From: JAIVGV01 sp035295985
Lineage (GTDB): Bacteria; Acidobacteriota; Blastocatellia; Pyrinomonadales; Pyrinomonadaceae
DNA length: 37,105 nt
Assembly: GCA_035295985.1 (NCBI GenBank)
Contig: DATHBT010000192.1
Location: 1-37,105 of the forward strand
Direction: 5' to 3'
The notes beneath the pieces were generated by a model. It saw only the letters and a program-made list of their open reading frames with translations. It did not search any database and had not been told where the DNA came from. Positions 17,242-24,923 of this stretch are shown here, in pieces (position 1 is the first letter of the stretch; each line of letters starts with the position of its first letter). The translations under genes and the position numbers were made by a program.

Positions 17242-19404
17242 ATGAGCCTGCTCGAAGTCCTACAGCTCGTGGGCTACAGCGCCGGGGCCGTCCTGACGCT
17301 GTGGATGAGCGTCCTGCTCATCAGGCAGCGGCGCGGGCTGGAGCCGGTCGAGCGCGTCCTGCTCGCCCTCGCCGTCTGCATCGGGCTGTGGCACTCGTGC
17401 AACCTCTTCATCACGCTCCACCGCCTGCTCGTCCTGGACGTGGGCCGCTGGTCCGTCGCGCTCCGGCTCGTTGATTCGCTCGCCGTCGCGAGCATCACCG
17501 TCTCCTACTCTCTCCTGCTGCACGTCCACCTGCACCTGTGGGCGCGCTCGCGCAACCGGCCCTTCACGTGGTTCGAGCGCGTGCGCGTCTATCTCTCCTA
17601 CGTCCCGGCCGTGTTCATCCCCTTCGCGGTCTGGCACGTGTGGCGCGGCGCATACGCGCCGATGATCGAGAAGCTGACGTTCTTCGTGCTGCCCTTCGGC
17701 GTGTGGGCCGCCTACGTGCTCGCGCTCATCGCCGTGACCGGCTGGCTCATCGGGCGCGACGCGGAGACGCCGCGCGAGCGGCTGCTGATGCGCACGCTCG
17801 CCGCCTCCTTCGTCGGCATCGGCGCGATGCTCGTCGCCGCCTACGCGCTCGGCGTCGGGCGCGGAACGGAGGCCGGGTATTACCTGCAAACGCTCGCCAA
17901 CCTCGGCTCGCTCCTCCCGACCGCGCTCATCGCCTACCACATCTACCGCTACCGCTACCTCGAACTCATCATCCGGGAGAGCCTCGTCGTCGCCACGTTC
18001 GCGGCCGTCGTCCTCGTCGTCTATCTCTACGTCATCCGCACGCTCTCCGGCTGGCTGACGGATCGCTACTCCCTGCGCGCAGGCGTCATCGAGACGCTAT
18101 TCGTGCTGGCCTTCGCGCTCGTCTTCGCGCCGCTCCGCGCGTGGCTCGAACGGCGCTTCCACAAGCTCTTCCAGCGCGAGGCCACGCTCTACCGCGACGT
18201 GGTCGCGCGCATCGGCGCGGGGTCGGGCCGCCGCCACGACCTCGCGGAGTTCCTGCGCTTCGTCGCCGAGCGGACGGCGGCCGAGTTGGGCCTGCGCCGC
18301 GTCGAGTTCCGCCTGCGCGCTCACGGCGGCGAGACGACTGACGACGATCCGAGCGGTTCTGGCGATTCACGTGATGCCGATTCGCCCCGTCTTGTACGGG
18401 CAGGAAACGGAACTGCTGCGCGGGACGACATGGCGAAACTAATAGAGGACGCGGGCGGCTCGCCGGGCCTCTCCGGCCCCCTGCTACGCTCGCGCGGCTT
18501 CGAGGCGGCGTACCCGCTGCGCCTGCGCGACGGCGAGCAGTTGGGCGTGATGCTCGTTGACGCCTCGCGCGAGGCGCTGACCGAGGACGCCCGCGCGGTG
18601 CTCGAAGTGCTCGCCGGGCAGGTCGCCATCGTCATCGAGGATCATCGCCTGATCGAGGAAAACCTCCAGCTCGAACGGCGCCTCGCCGAGGGCGAGCGTC
18701 TTGCCGCGCTCGGCCGCATGGCCGCGACCGTCGCGCACGAGGTCAAGAACCCGCTCTCGGCGATCAAGTCAATCGCGCAGGTGATGCGTGAGGACGAACG
18801 TCTCGCGGGGAACTTCGACCGCGATCTCGAACTCATCATCGGCGAGACGGATCGGTTGAGCGGCACGGTCTCGCAGCTCCTCAGCTTCGCGCGCCGGCAG
18901 CCGCCCGCCGCCCCGCCGGCGCGCGCCGACGAGCTGACCTGCTCGACCGTCGAACTCTTCCGCGCGCAGGCGCAGAAGCGCGGCGTCGTGCTCGAATGCC
19001 GCGCCGAGGTCGAAGACACGCTCGACGGGCAGCGGGTCACGGCCCTGCGCGACGCGCTCTCGAACCTCGTGCTAAACGCAGTCCAGGCGACGCCGCGCGG
19101 CGGGGCGGTGCGCGTAGAGTGCGCGCGCGAAGGCGGCGCGCTACTCTGGGCCGTCGTGGACACCGGGCCGGGCGTGGCGGACGACCTCGCGGCCCGCGTC
19201 TGGGAGCCTTTCTTCACCACGCGCCAGCGCGGCACCGGCCTCGGCCTCGCCATCGTGCGCAAGCGCGTCGAAGAGGCAGGCGGCTCGGCACGCCTCGCGC
19301 CACGGCGCGCGGGCGAGGGCGCGCGCTTCGAGATACGCCTGCCGCTCGACGCCGTAAGCGATGCGGCCGGCGGCGCGCCCGGCCACAGCGCGAAAAGAGT
19401 TTGA
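17242..19404 (+). CDS. Multi-pass membrane sensor histidine kinase
   Basis: The 720-residue kinase has about eight or nine N-terminal membrane helices (about 5-305), a GAF-like segment (about 325-460), then a HisKA domain with phospho-acceptor H499 in VAHEVKNPLS and an HATPase domain (NLVLNAVQATPRGG, DTGPGVADD, GTGLGLAIVRKRVEEAGG). The H-E-V-K-N-P-L box is of the NtrB type. The architecture resembles PrsK of exosortase-associated systems, but no exosortase or PEP-CTERM gene is here, so that name is not used. The likely start is ATG 17242 (the frame opens at TTG 17233). It almost surely pairs with the sigma-54 regulator downstream, though a 214-base gap containing a mobile-looking repeat separates them. 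Confidence 0.93.
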   Translation: MSLLEVLQLVGYSAGAVLTLWMSVLLIRQRRGLEPVERVLLALAVCIGLWHSCNLFITLHRLLVLDVGRWSVALRLVDSLAVASITVSYSLLLHVHLHLWARSRNRPFTWFERVRVYLSYVPAVFIPFAVWHVWRGAYAPMIEKLTFFVLPFGVWAAYVLALIAVTGWLIGRDAETPRERLLMRTLAASFVGIGAMLVAAYALGVGRGTEAGYYLQTLANLGSLLPTALIAYHIYRYRYLELIIRESLVVATFAAVVLVVYLYVIRTLSGWLTDRYSLRAGVIETLFVLAFALVFAPLRAWLERRFHKLFQREATLYRDVVARIGAGSGRRHDLAEFLRFVAERTAAELGLRRVEFRLRAHGGETTDDDPSGSGDSRDADSPRLVRAGNGTAARDDMAKLIEDAGGSPGLSGPLLRSRGFEAAYPLRLRDGEQLGVMLVDASREALTEDARAVLEVLAGQVAIVIEDHRLIEENLQLERRLAEGERLAALGRMAATVAHEVKNPLSAIKSIAQVMREDERLAGNFDRDLELIIGETDRLSGTVSQLLSFARRQPPAAPPARADELTCSTVELFRAQAQKRGVVLECRAEVEDTLDGQRVTALRDALSNLVLNAVQATPRGGAVRVECAREGGALLWAVVDTGPGVADDLAARVWEPFFTTRQRGTGLGLAIVRKRVEEAGGSARLAPRRAGEGARFEIRLPLDAVSDAAGGAPGHSAKRV

Positions 19405-19420
19405 CGGCGTCGAACACAGT

Positions 19421-19557
19421 TGCAGGGGCGGGGCTTGTCCCTGCGCGCTTGGCGCGAAGCGCGAACAACAGGCGTGCCTGTTCTCAACATTGAGTACGAA
19501 TGGATCGGTTGAGCGGCCTGACGGCCGCTGCGGCGAGGGACAAGCCCTGCCCCTACA
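19421..19557. mobile_element. MITE-like palindromic element, about 137 bp
   Basis: Terminal inverted repeats start TGCAGGGGCGGGGCTTGTCC on the left (19421-19446) and, in reverse complement, TGTAGGGGCAGGGCTTGTCC on the right (to 19557), differing at two of the first twenty positions. The inside is further hairpins (for example ACAGGC-GT-GCCTGT). No coding sequence is present. Short GGGGC-GGGCTTG-type palindromes are found in many unrelated bacterial genomes. It lies between the kinase and regulator genes. Confidence 0.7.
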
Positions 19558-19618
19558 GTTATGATGTGTGTTGGAAAGTCTCTCTGAAGTTAGTGCTGAT
19601 GGAGGGTGAGGAGCGGCG

Positions 19619-21103
19619 ATGGCGAAAAGGGAAGACGGCGACAAGTTCAGCCTCCTGATCATCGACGACGAGGAGGCCGCGCGCTACGGCATGCGGCGCG
19701 CGCTCGAACAGTTCGGCTACCTGGTCGAAGAGGCCGAGAGCATCGACGAGGCGCGACCCATTATGGCCGCGCGCACGCACGACCTGATGCTGCTCGACGT
19801 GAATCTGCCCGGCCAGAGCGGCCTCGAATTCTTGCAGGAGATGAAGGTCTGGAAGGGCGCGGCCCCGCTCGTCATCCTCATTACGGCGCACGGCTCCGAA
19901 AAGATGGCCGTCGAGGCAATGAAGGCCGGCGCTTACGACTACCTGCCGAAGCCCTTCGAGGTTGACGACCTGCGACTCGCCGTCAAGAACGCGCTCGAAA
20001 CCATCGCCCTGCGCCGCGAGAACCAGCGGCTGCGCGAGCGGATCGAACTCGAAGCGCGCGCGCAAGGCTCGCTCATCGGCGACTCGGAGGGGATGGCGCG
20101 CGTCCGCTCGCTCATCGAGAAGGTCGCCGAGACGGACGCGACCGTGCTCGTGCGCGGCGAGTCGGGCACGGGCAAGGAGCTGGTCGCGCGCGAAATCCAC
20201 GAGCGCAGCACCGGGCGTCGGCGCGGGGCGTTCGTCGCGGTCAACTGCGCTGCGCTCCCTTCGGAGCTGATCGAGTCGGAGCTGTTCGGCCACGAGAAGG
20301 GCGCTTTCACAGGCGCTTCGGCACGCCGGCACGGGAAGTTCGAGCAGGCGCAGGGCGGCACGCTCTTCCTCGACGAGATCGGCGACATGAGCGCGAACGT
20401 GCAGGCGAAACTCCTGCGCGCCCTCGAAGACCGCCACATCGAAAGGCTCGGCGGCTCGGACTCGATCCCGGTTGACGTGCGGATCGTGAGCGCCACGCAC
20501 CGCCCGCTCGAACAGGAGATCGAGCGCGGAAACTTCCGGGCCGATCTCTTCTACCGCCTCCGCGTCGTCACCATCGACGTGCCGCCCCTGCGCGAGCGGC
20601 GCGAGGACATCCCCCGGCTGGCCGAGATGTTCGCGCATTTCGCCGCCGACCGTCACAACCTCCCGCCCCGCGCCATCTCGCCCGCCGCGATGCGCCGGCT
20701 CGTCGAGTACGACTGGCCGGGCAACGTGCGCGAACTGAAGAACGCGGTCGAGCGCGCAATGGTCTTAGCCAGTGGCGACGACTTGAAGCCGGACGATCTG
20801 CCCGACGAGGTCAGGCCCGCCGCAATTAAGGCCGGCGGCGCGTCCGCGTCACCTTCGGAACAGGTCGAAGGCGGGCTGAGCGTCCCCTTCACGGCGGACT
20901 TCCGGGAGGACAGGCGCGAGTTCGAGCGGCGCTACATCACGCGCTGCCTCGACGAGTCGGGCGGCAACGTCACGCGCGCCGCCGCGATGCTCGGCATGCA
21001 CCGCCAGTCGCTCCAGCACAAGCTGCGCGAACTGGGCCTCGCCCGCCGCTACGTCGCTGTCGCGGGCGACGACGCGGCGGGGCAGAACGATCAGGATCAG
21101 TGA
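19619..21103 (+). CDS. Sigma-54-dependent response regulator (NtrC family)
   Basis: The 494-residue protein has a receiver domain (D16/D17, D60, T89, K111), an AAA+ domain (about 152-385) and a Fis-type helix-turn-helix (about 440-485). The AAA+ part has Walker A GESGTGKE (180-187), the sigma-54 contact loop GAFTGA (228-233), Walker B GGTLFLDE and the R-finger region. It activates sigma-54 promoters when phosphorylated, presumably by the preceding kinase. The ATG at 19619 follows GGTGAGGAG. I found no convincing sigma-54 promoter (GG-N10-GC) in the intergenic regions here, so the targets are unknown. Confidence 0.95.
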   Translation: MAKREDGDKFSLLIIDDEEAARYGMRRALEQFGYLVEEAESIDEARPIMAARTHDLMLLDVNLPGQSGLEFLQEMKVWKGAAPLVILITAHGSEKMAVEAMKAGAYDYLPKPFEVDDLRLAVKNALETIALRRENQRLRERIELEARAQGSLIGDSEGMARVRSLIEKVAETDATVLVRGESGTGKELVAREIHERSTGRRRGAFVAVNCAALPSELIESELFGHEKGAFTGASARRHGKFEQAQGGTLFLDEIGDMSANVQAKLLRALEDRHIERLGGSDSIPVDVRIVSATHRPLEQEIERGNFRADLFYRLRVVTIDVPPLRERREDIPRLAEMFAHFAADRHNLPPRAISPAAMRRLVEYDWPGNVRELKNAVERAMVLASGDDLKPDDLPDEVRPAAIKAGGASASPSEQVEGGLSVPFTADFREDRREFERRYITRCLDESGGNVTRAAAMLGMHRQSLQHKLRELGLARRYVAVAGDDAAGQNDQDQ

Positions 21104-21142
21104 CTCGAACGCGCGTCAAATTTGCGCGCGGCCCGCTTTGCC

Positions 21143-21187
21143 TTTAGACTCGTTTTGCCCTTGGATCATCTTTAAACTCGTTTCGCC
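21143..21187. repeat. Short direct repeat, period 28
   Basis: Two 17-base copies of TTTARACTCGTTTYGCC lie at 21143-21159 and 21171-21187, 28 bases apart (four heptads). No inverted symmetry is seen. It lies just upstream of the nucleotidyltransferase gene and may be a remnant of a heptad repeat. Confidence 0.45.
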
Positions 21188-21271
21188 TTTAGTTTCTCCT
21201 GTCGCCTCGCCCCGCGCGGCCCTCGCGGGCGCGATCAGGTCTCTCGCCACCGCTCCGAATCGTTGATCCGA

Positions 21272-22519
21272 ATGTCAGACGGCACGAATAAATCCCGTGT
21301 GTCGGGAAGTGAGCAGCCACAACTTGAGGGCGTTGCGCCGCCCCCTGAAGTTGAGCTGCTGCTCCTGTGCGCGCGCGCAGAACTCCGCGAGGGCGACGCG
21401 CGGAGAATCCGCGAACTGATCGACACCGGGCCGGATTGGGACGCTGTCGTCGTCGGCGCGCTACGCCACGCGCTCGTGCCGCTCGTCCACGCGCACCTCA
21501 ATGCCACCTCCACGCCCTCGCTCCCGGAGGAAGCCGCCTCGCGGTTGCGCGATCTCGCGCGTAGGATCGCCGCGTTCAACTCATACCTTGTCGGCGAACT
21601 TAGCGATCTGCTCACCGAGTTTGCCGCCCGCGGCGTCCAGGCCATCCCGTACAAAGGCCCTGCGCTCGCGCTCGAAGCTTACGGTCAGGTGTCTTTACGC
21701 CAGTTCTGCGACCTGGACATCATCGTGCGCCCCAAAGACATCCGTGCGGCTGCCGAAGTCCTGCGCGAGCGCGGCTACGCGCCCTACCGCGACCTGCGCG
21801 AGTCGCAACTGGCGTTGATGCTGCGGACGCAGTGCAACGCGCCCTTCACGCGCGACCGCGACCGCAGCGTCGTCGAGCTCCACTGGGGCGTGTGCGCCAG
21901 AGACTTCGCACGCCCGCTCGACCCTGAAGAATTTTGGGCGCGCAGCCGTGAGACGCAGTTCCGCGGCGCTCCGTCGAGGTCGCTCGCCGTAGAAGACCTC
22001 ATGCTCGCGCTGTGCGTCCACGGCTCGAAGCACCGCTGGGAACAACTGAGCTGGGTCTGCGACGTGGCGCAACTCCTTCGCGGAAACCCGAACCTCCGCT
22101 GGGCCGAACTGCTCGAACGCGCCGGCCGTTGCGGCGTCCGGCGGATGCTTCTGCTCGGCCTGCGGCTCGCGCACGGGCTGCTCGACGCGCCGCTCGACGC
22201 GGCGTTGCGCGAAGCAATCGATGCGGATGCGGCGTCGGCTCGCCTCGCCGCGACCGTCGCCGACGGCATCTTCGGGCGGGGCGGCGCGCGGAAGGGCGTC
22301 GGCAATTATTTCGGCTTCCAGTGGGCGGCGCGCGAGCGCGCGTCCGATAAGCTCAGGTATTGCCGATACGCGCTGCACCCGACGGACGAAGACTTATACA
22401 GCTTGGCCTTGCCGCGCCCGCTCGCGTTTGCCTACTACGCGTGGCGCCCGCTCCGCATGATCAGGACGGGCGGGCCGGCGAGCCTCCGCCGCGGCGTTAA
22501 TTCAGACGCCGCCCGTTGA
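21272..22519 (+). CDS. Nucleotidyltransferase family protein (PF14907-like)
   Basis: The 415-residue cytoplasmic protein carries the family core PYKGPALALEAYG followed by a DLDIIV catalytic pair (D147 and D149; K128 and G129 in the KGP loop). The remainder is helical with VELHWGVC and HGSKHRW motifs. PF14907 proteins are putative nucleotidyltransferases common near lasso-peptide and HprK-kinase genes, with no settled substrate. The start at ATG 21272 (frame opens at TTG 21263) lacks a good ribosome site. It opens the peptide-related block, although 245 bases separate it from the next gene. Confidence 0.85.
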   Translation: MSDGTNKSRVSGSEQPQLEGVAPPPEVELLLLCARAELREGDARRIRELIDTGPDWDAVVVGALRHALVPLVHAHLNATSTPSLPEEAASRLRDLARRIAAFNSYLVGELSDLLTEFAARGVQAIPYKGPALALEAYGQVSLRQFCDLDIIVRPKDIRAAAEVLRERGYAPYRDLRESQLALMLRTQCNAPFTRDRDRSVVELHWGVCARDFARPLDPEEFWARSRETQFRGAPSRSLAVEDLMLALCVHGSKHRWEQLSWVCDVAQLLRGNPNLRWAELLERAGRCGVRRMLLLGLRLAHGLLDAPLDAALREAIDADAASARLAATVADGIFGRGGARKGVGNYFGFQWAARERASDKLRYCRYALHPTDEDLYSLALPRPLAFAYYAWRPLRMIRTGGPASLRRGVNSDAAR

Positions 22520-22640
22520 TGCGCGGGTGTAACTGTGCTAAGTTGCGTAGAACGTCTCGCGGCAATTCTTCCCGCAACGAACGCCCGCCGAGAAGAGGGA
22601 TCGAAACCGTCGCCCGCACGCGCCGTCGCCGAACGGCCTC

Positions 22641-22659
22641 TGATTGATAAGCTTAATCA
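22641..22659. promoter_or_regulatory. Inverted repeat TGATT-N9-AATCA, candidate operator
   Basis: TGATTGATAAGCTTAATCA is an inverted repeat with 5-base arms around a central TAAGCTTA palindrome. It lies about 105 bases before the secreted STN-like gene that heads the peptide block, where a regulator site would be expected. No promoter is evident next to it. Confidence 0.3.
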
Positions 22660-22764
22660 CTCACGTACCTGTTGCCGCCGGATCGGAATGACACAAGTCG
22701 CGCCCTGACGTCCCCCGAGCCCCGCGGGCGGCGGTCGGTTGAAGGGTTATAGAGGTAAGCAAGA

Positions 22765-23640
22765 ATGCGGAAGTTGTTTTGCACGAAACTGGTTGCGTCT
22801 CTCGCCGTGGCCTGTGTGGGCTTCGCGTGCCCTGACGGAGCCGCGGCCCGCCAGCAGGCGGGGCAGGGCAAGCCGGCCGCCGCACAGGCCGAGTCGCGCA
22901 AACCGTCTCCGGCGCAGGGTAGCGCCGCGCCCAAAGGAAAAGACGCCGGGTGGCAGCTCAAAGTCAGCAAAGGCACGCCGGCCATGATCAGTCTCAAGGC
23001 GAAGGACGCGCCGCTCGCGGAGATCGCGGCCGAGCTTTCGCGGAAGCTGAACGCGCCGGTCTTCCTGAGCAACGTGATGCGGCAGCAGCGCGTCTCGCAG
23101 GAGTTCTCCGACATCCCGCTCGAAGGCGCGGTGCGGATACTCTCGCCGCAGCCCTACATCGACTACGAGGTGAGCGGCGACCCCGCCTCACAGCCCCGGC
23201 CCATCGGCATCTACCTCCACGCGCTCAACGAGGAGCCGCCAGACCCGGCGGCCGTCGTCAAGGGCGAGACCGAGTCGCTCCTCATCCAGGGGCACACGGA
23301 GGAGGGAACTGAGGCCTACGAGAAGGCGAAGGAGAAGGACGACCTGCCGCTGCGCGTGAAGGTCGAGAAGGACGCCCTGAGCGTGCGCGCGCGCCGCCAG
23401 CCGCTCTCCGCCGTGCTCGCCGAGATCGCCAGCAAGGTTGACATCCCGTTCGAGATGAAATATGAATCAAGCGACCTCGTTGACGTTGACTTCAACAGCT
23501 ACACCATAGATCAGGCGGTTCGCACGCTCTCGCCCAACATCCGGCTCTACATGCGCACCGATCTGTTGAGCTACGAGAACCGACCGCTCCGCCTCGTCCT
23601 CGTGCCGCCAGCCGGCGCCCAACAACCAATCAGGATGTGA
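22765..23640 (+). CDS. Secreted protein with two STN-like (secretin/TonB short N-terminal) repeats
   Basis: The 291-residue protein has a signal peptide (about 1-28, ending GAAARQ) and a Gln/Ala/Pro-rich linker. Two similar domains follow: about 72-140 (ISLKAKDAPLAEIAAELSRKLNAPVF...EGAVRILSPQPYIDYEV) and about 203-285 (LSVRARRQPLSAVLAEIASKVDIPFE...DQAVRTLSP). This alternating beta-alpha pattern is that of STN domains at the periplasmic end of secretins and TonB-dependent receptors. No barrel or secretin core is present. A GAGGTAAG ribosome site precedes the ATG. The peptide gene starts 15 bases after it, so they are very probably co-transcribed; it may bind or export the product, which is inference. 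Confidence 0.8.
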   Translation: MRKLFCTKLVASLAVACVGFACPDGAAARQQAGQGKPAAAQAESRKPSPAQGSAAPKGKDAGWQLKVSKGTPAMISLKAKDAPLAEIAAELSRKLNAPVFLSNVMRQQRVSQEFSDIPLEGAVRILSPQPYIDYEVSGDPASQPRPIGIYLHALNEEPPDPAAVVKGETESLLIQGHTEEGTEAYEKAKEKDDLPLRVKVEKDALSVRARRQPLSAVLAEIASKVDIPFEMKYESSDLVDVDFNSYTIDQAVRTLSPNIRLYMRTDLLSYENRPLRLVLVPPAGAQQPIRM

Positions 23641-23655
23641 GGAGGCCCTACACAC

Positions 23656-23850
23656 TTGACCAAGCAGCAGATCAACCCGACCGCACAGCACACCGATCAG
23701 CAGCAGAACGAGAGGGGCGAGCGAGTCGCGCCCGCGGCCGAGAGGAAGCCCTTCGTCGAGCCTTCGGTCTCTGTCCCGACGGACGTTCTCGAAGCCACGG
23801 CCCTGTTCCAAGACGGGCCGAGCGTCTTGACCTCCAACGTCAACCCCTAG
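23656..23850 (+). CDS. Putative RiPP precursor with lasso/PqqD-type leader motif
   Basis: The 64-residue peptide starts at TTG with a strong GGAGG ribosome site ten bases upstream. Residues 33-48 fit the leader pattern of lasso precursors, YxxPxLxxxGxxxxxT: F33, P36, V38 and T48 are correct at exact spacing, while the Gly position is T42. Residues 1-30 form a Gln/Asn/Arg/Glu-rich extension, and residues 50-64 (LFQDGPSVLTSNVNP) would be the core. That core has no N-terminal Gly followed by Asp/Glu at positions 7-9 and no Cys, so neither a lasso ring nor a thioether is possible. Ser56, Thr59 and Ser60 could accept phosphate. It sits between the STN-like gene and the kinase, beside radical SAM and PqqD genes. 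The precursor role is inferred. Confidence 0.7.
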   Translation: MTKQQINPTAQHTDQQQNERGERVAPAAERKPFVEPSVSVPTDVLEATALFQDGPSVLTSNVNP

Positions 23851-23865
23851 CCCCCTGACTCGGGG
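23851..23865 (+). promoter_or_regulatory. Small hairpin directly after the precursor stop codon
   Basis: CCCC (23851-23854) pairs with GGGG (23862-23865) over a seven-base loop, starting right after the TAG. There is no T-tract, so it is not a full terminator. It may stabilise the precursor mRNA end or reduce read-through so that the peptide is made in excess of its enzymes. The kinase ATG is 42 bases further. Confidence 0.3.
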
Positions 23866-23906
23866 ATTCAGAGCAAAACCGCCCGCAAGTCAGTAATACG
23901 GCAGCG

Positions 23907-24923
23907 ATGACCGCCCCTTCCGCCCAAGCCATCTCGGCCTCCTGCTACGAACTGGGGGGAAGGTTGCTGGCCTTCCGCTATTGCGGCGCGGAGGCGGAGG
24001 GGCCGACGGAGAATTTCCTCTCCTCCTACCACCTGCGCCCGGTCAGCGGCGCGACGGCGGCGGACTCCACCGTGGATGTTTTCTACGGGCCGCCGCCGCC
24101 CGTCCCCGACGGCTCGCACACCTTCCAAGTCCCGCGCGGCGTCTGCCACGTCGCCGGCTCGGCGCTGCACCTCGACATAGACGAGTCGCGAATCTTCATC
24201 CACCCCAGGCACGCCGAGCGTGTCCAGGTCTGGCTGGGCGAGACGGAGCACGCGCGCCACCCCGTCGCTGTCATCAACGCACTCTCCTACGCCGTGCCGG
24301 GCGCGCTCCGCAAAGCCGGGCTGTTCGACCTGCACGCCGCCTGCGTCGTCGAGCCGTCGGGCGGGCGTGGGCTGATCATCGCGGGCAACTCCGGTAGCGG
24401 CAAGTCGAGCCTGACGATCAGGCTGGCCGCCGCAGGCTGGGGGTACCTGACGGACGACCTTCTGGCGCTGCGCGAAGAATCCGGCGTCGTCAACGCGTGG
24501 GCCTTCCGCCGCGCCTTCTCGATCTCGCGGCCGTCGCTCGCGCGCGCGGGCCGCCCTCCGCTCCTCGGGCTGCTCGGCCCGCCCGTCAACTCTGATCCGT
24601 CGAAACACTTACTCGATCCGGCCGCGTGCTTTCCGGGTCAGTTTGCCGAAAGCTGCACGCCGCGCGCGCTCTGCTTCCCCTCGGTGACGGGCGAGGCCGT
24701 CAGCCGGCTCGAAAGACTTTCGCAGGCCGAGGCCATGCGCCGCCTCGTCCGCCACTCGCCCTGGGCCGCCTACGACACTTCGACGGCGCGCTCGCACCTC
24801 GCGGCGCTGGCGCGCCTCGCTTCGCAGTGCCGCGTCTATGAGCTGGGCGCGGGCCTCGATCTGTACGAGCGGCCAGGCCGCGCCGCCGAACTTCTGGCGG
24901 CCTGCTTCGGAGACCAGGACTGA
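23907..24923 (+). CDS. HprK-like P-loop kinase
   Basis: The 338-residue protein resembles the C-terminal half of HPr kinase. It has LHAACVVEPSGGRGLIIAGNSGSGKSSL with Walker A GNSGSGKSS (160-168), the acidic pair D183/D184 in YLTDDLLAL, and RRAFSIS after it. The N-terminal 150 residues are beta-rich. HprK-like kinases in lasso clusters phosphorylate the peptide's C-terminal Ser; that is the likely role here, with Ser60 or Ser56 of the precursor as candidates. The stop TGA overlaps the radical SAM start by one base (TGATG), which implies coupling. Substrate and activity are unproven. Confidence 0.85.
   Translation: MTAPSAQAISASCYELGGRLLAFRYCGAEAEGPTENFLSSYHLRPVSGATAADSTVDVFYGPPPPVPDGSHTFQVPRGVCHVAGSALHLDIDESRIFIHPRHAERVQVWLGETEHARHPVAVINALSYAVPGALRKAGLFDLHAACVVEPSGGRGLIIAGNSGSGKSSLTIRLAAAGWGYLTDDLLALREESGVVNAWAFRRAFSISRPSLARAGRPPLLGLLGPPVNSDPSKHLLDPAACFPGQFAESCTPRALCFPSVTGEAVSRLERLSQAEAMRRLVRHSPWAAYDTSTARSHLAALARLASQCRVYELGAGLDLYERPGRAAELLAACFGDQD

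Noticed and set aside
17242..21103. An exosortase/PEP-CTERM PrsK-PrsR system
   Set aside because: The architecture is similar, but no exosortase, no PEP-CTERM protein and no polysaccharide genes are present in the window.
21104..21271. Sigma-54 promoter targets of the NtrC-type regulator
   Set aside because: No GG-N10-GC site with correct spacing was found upstream of 21272, 22765 or 26565.
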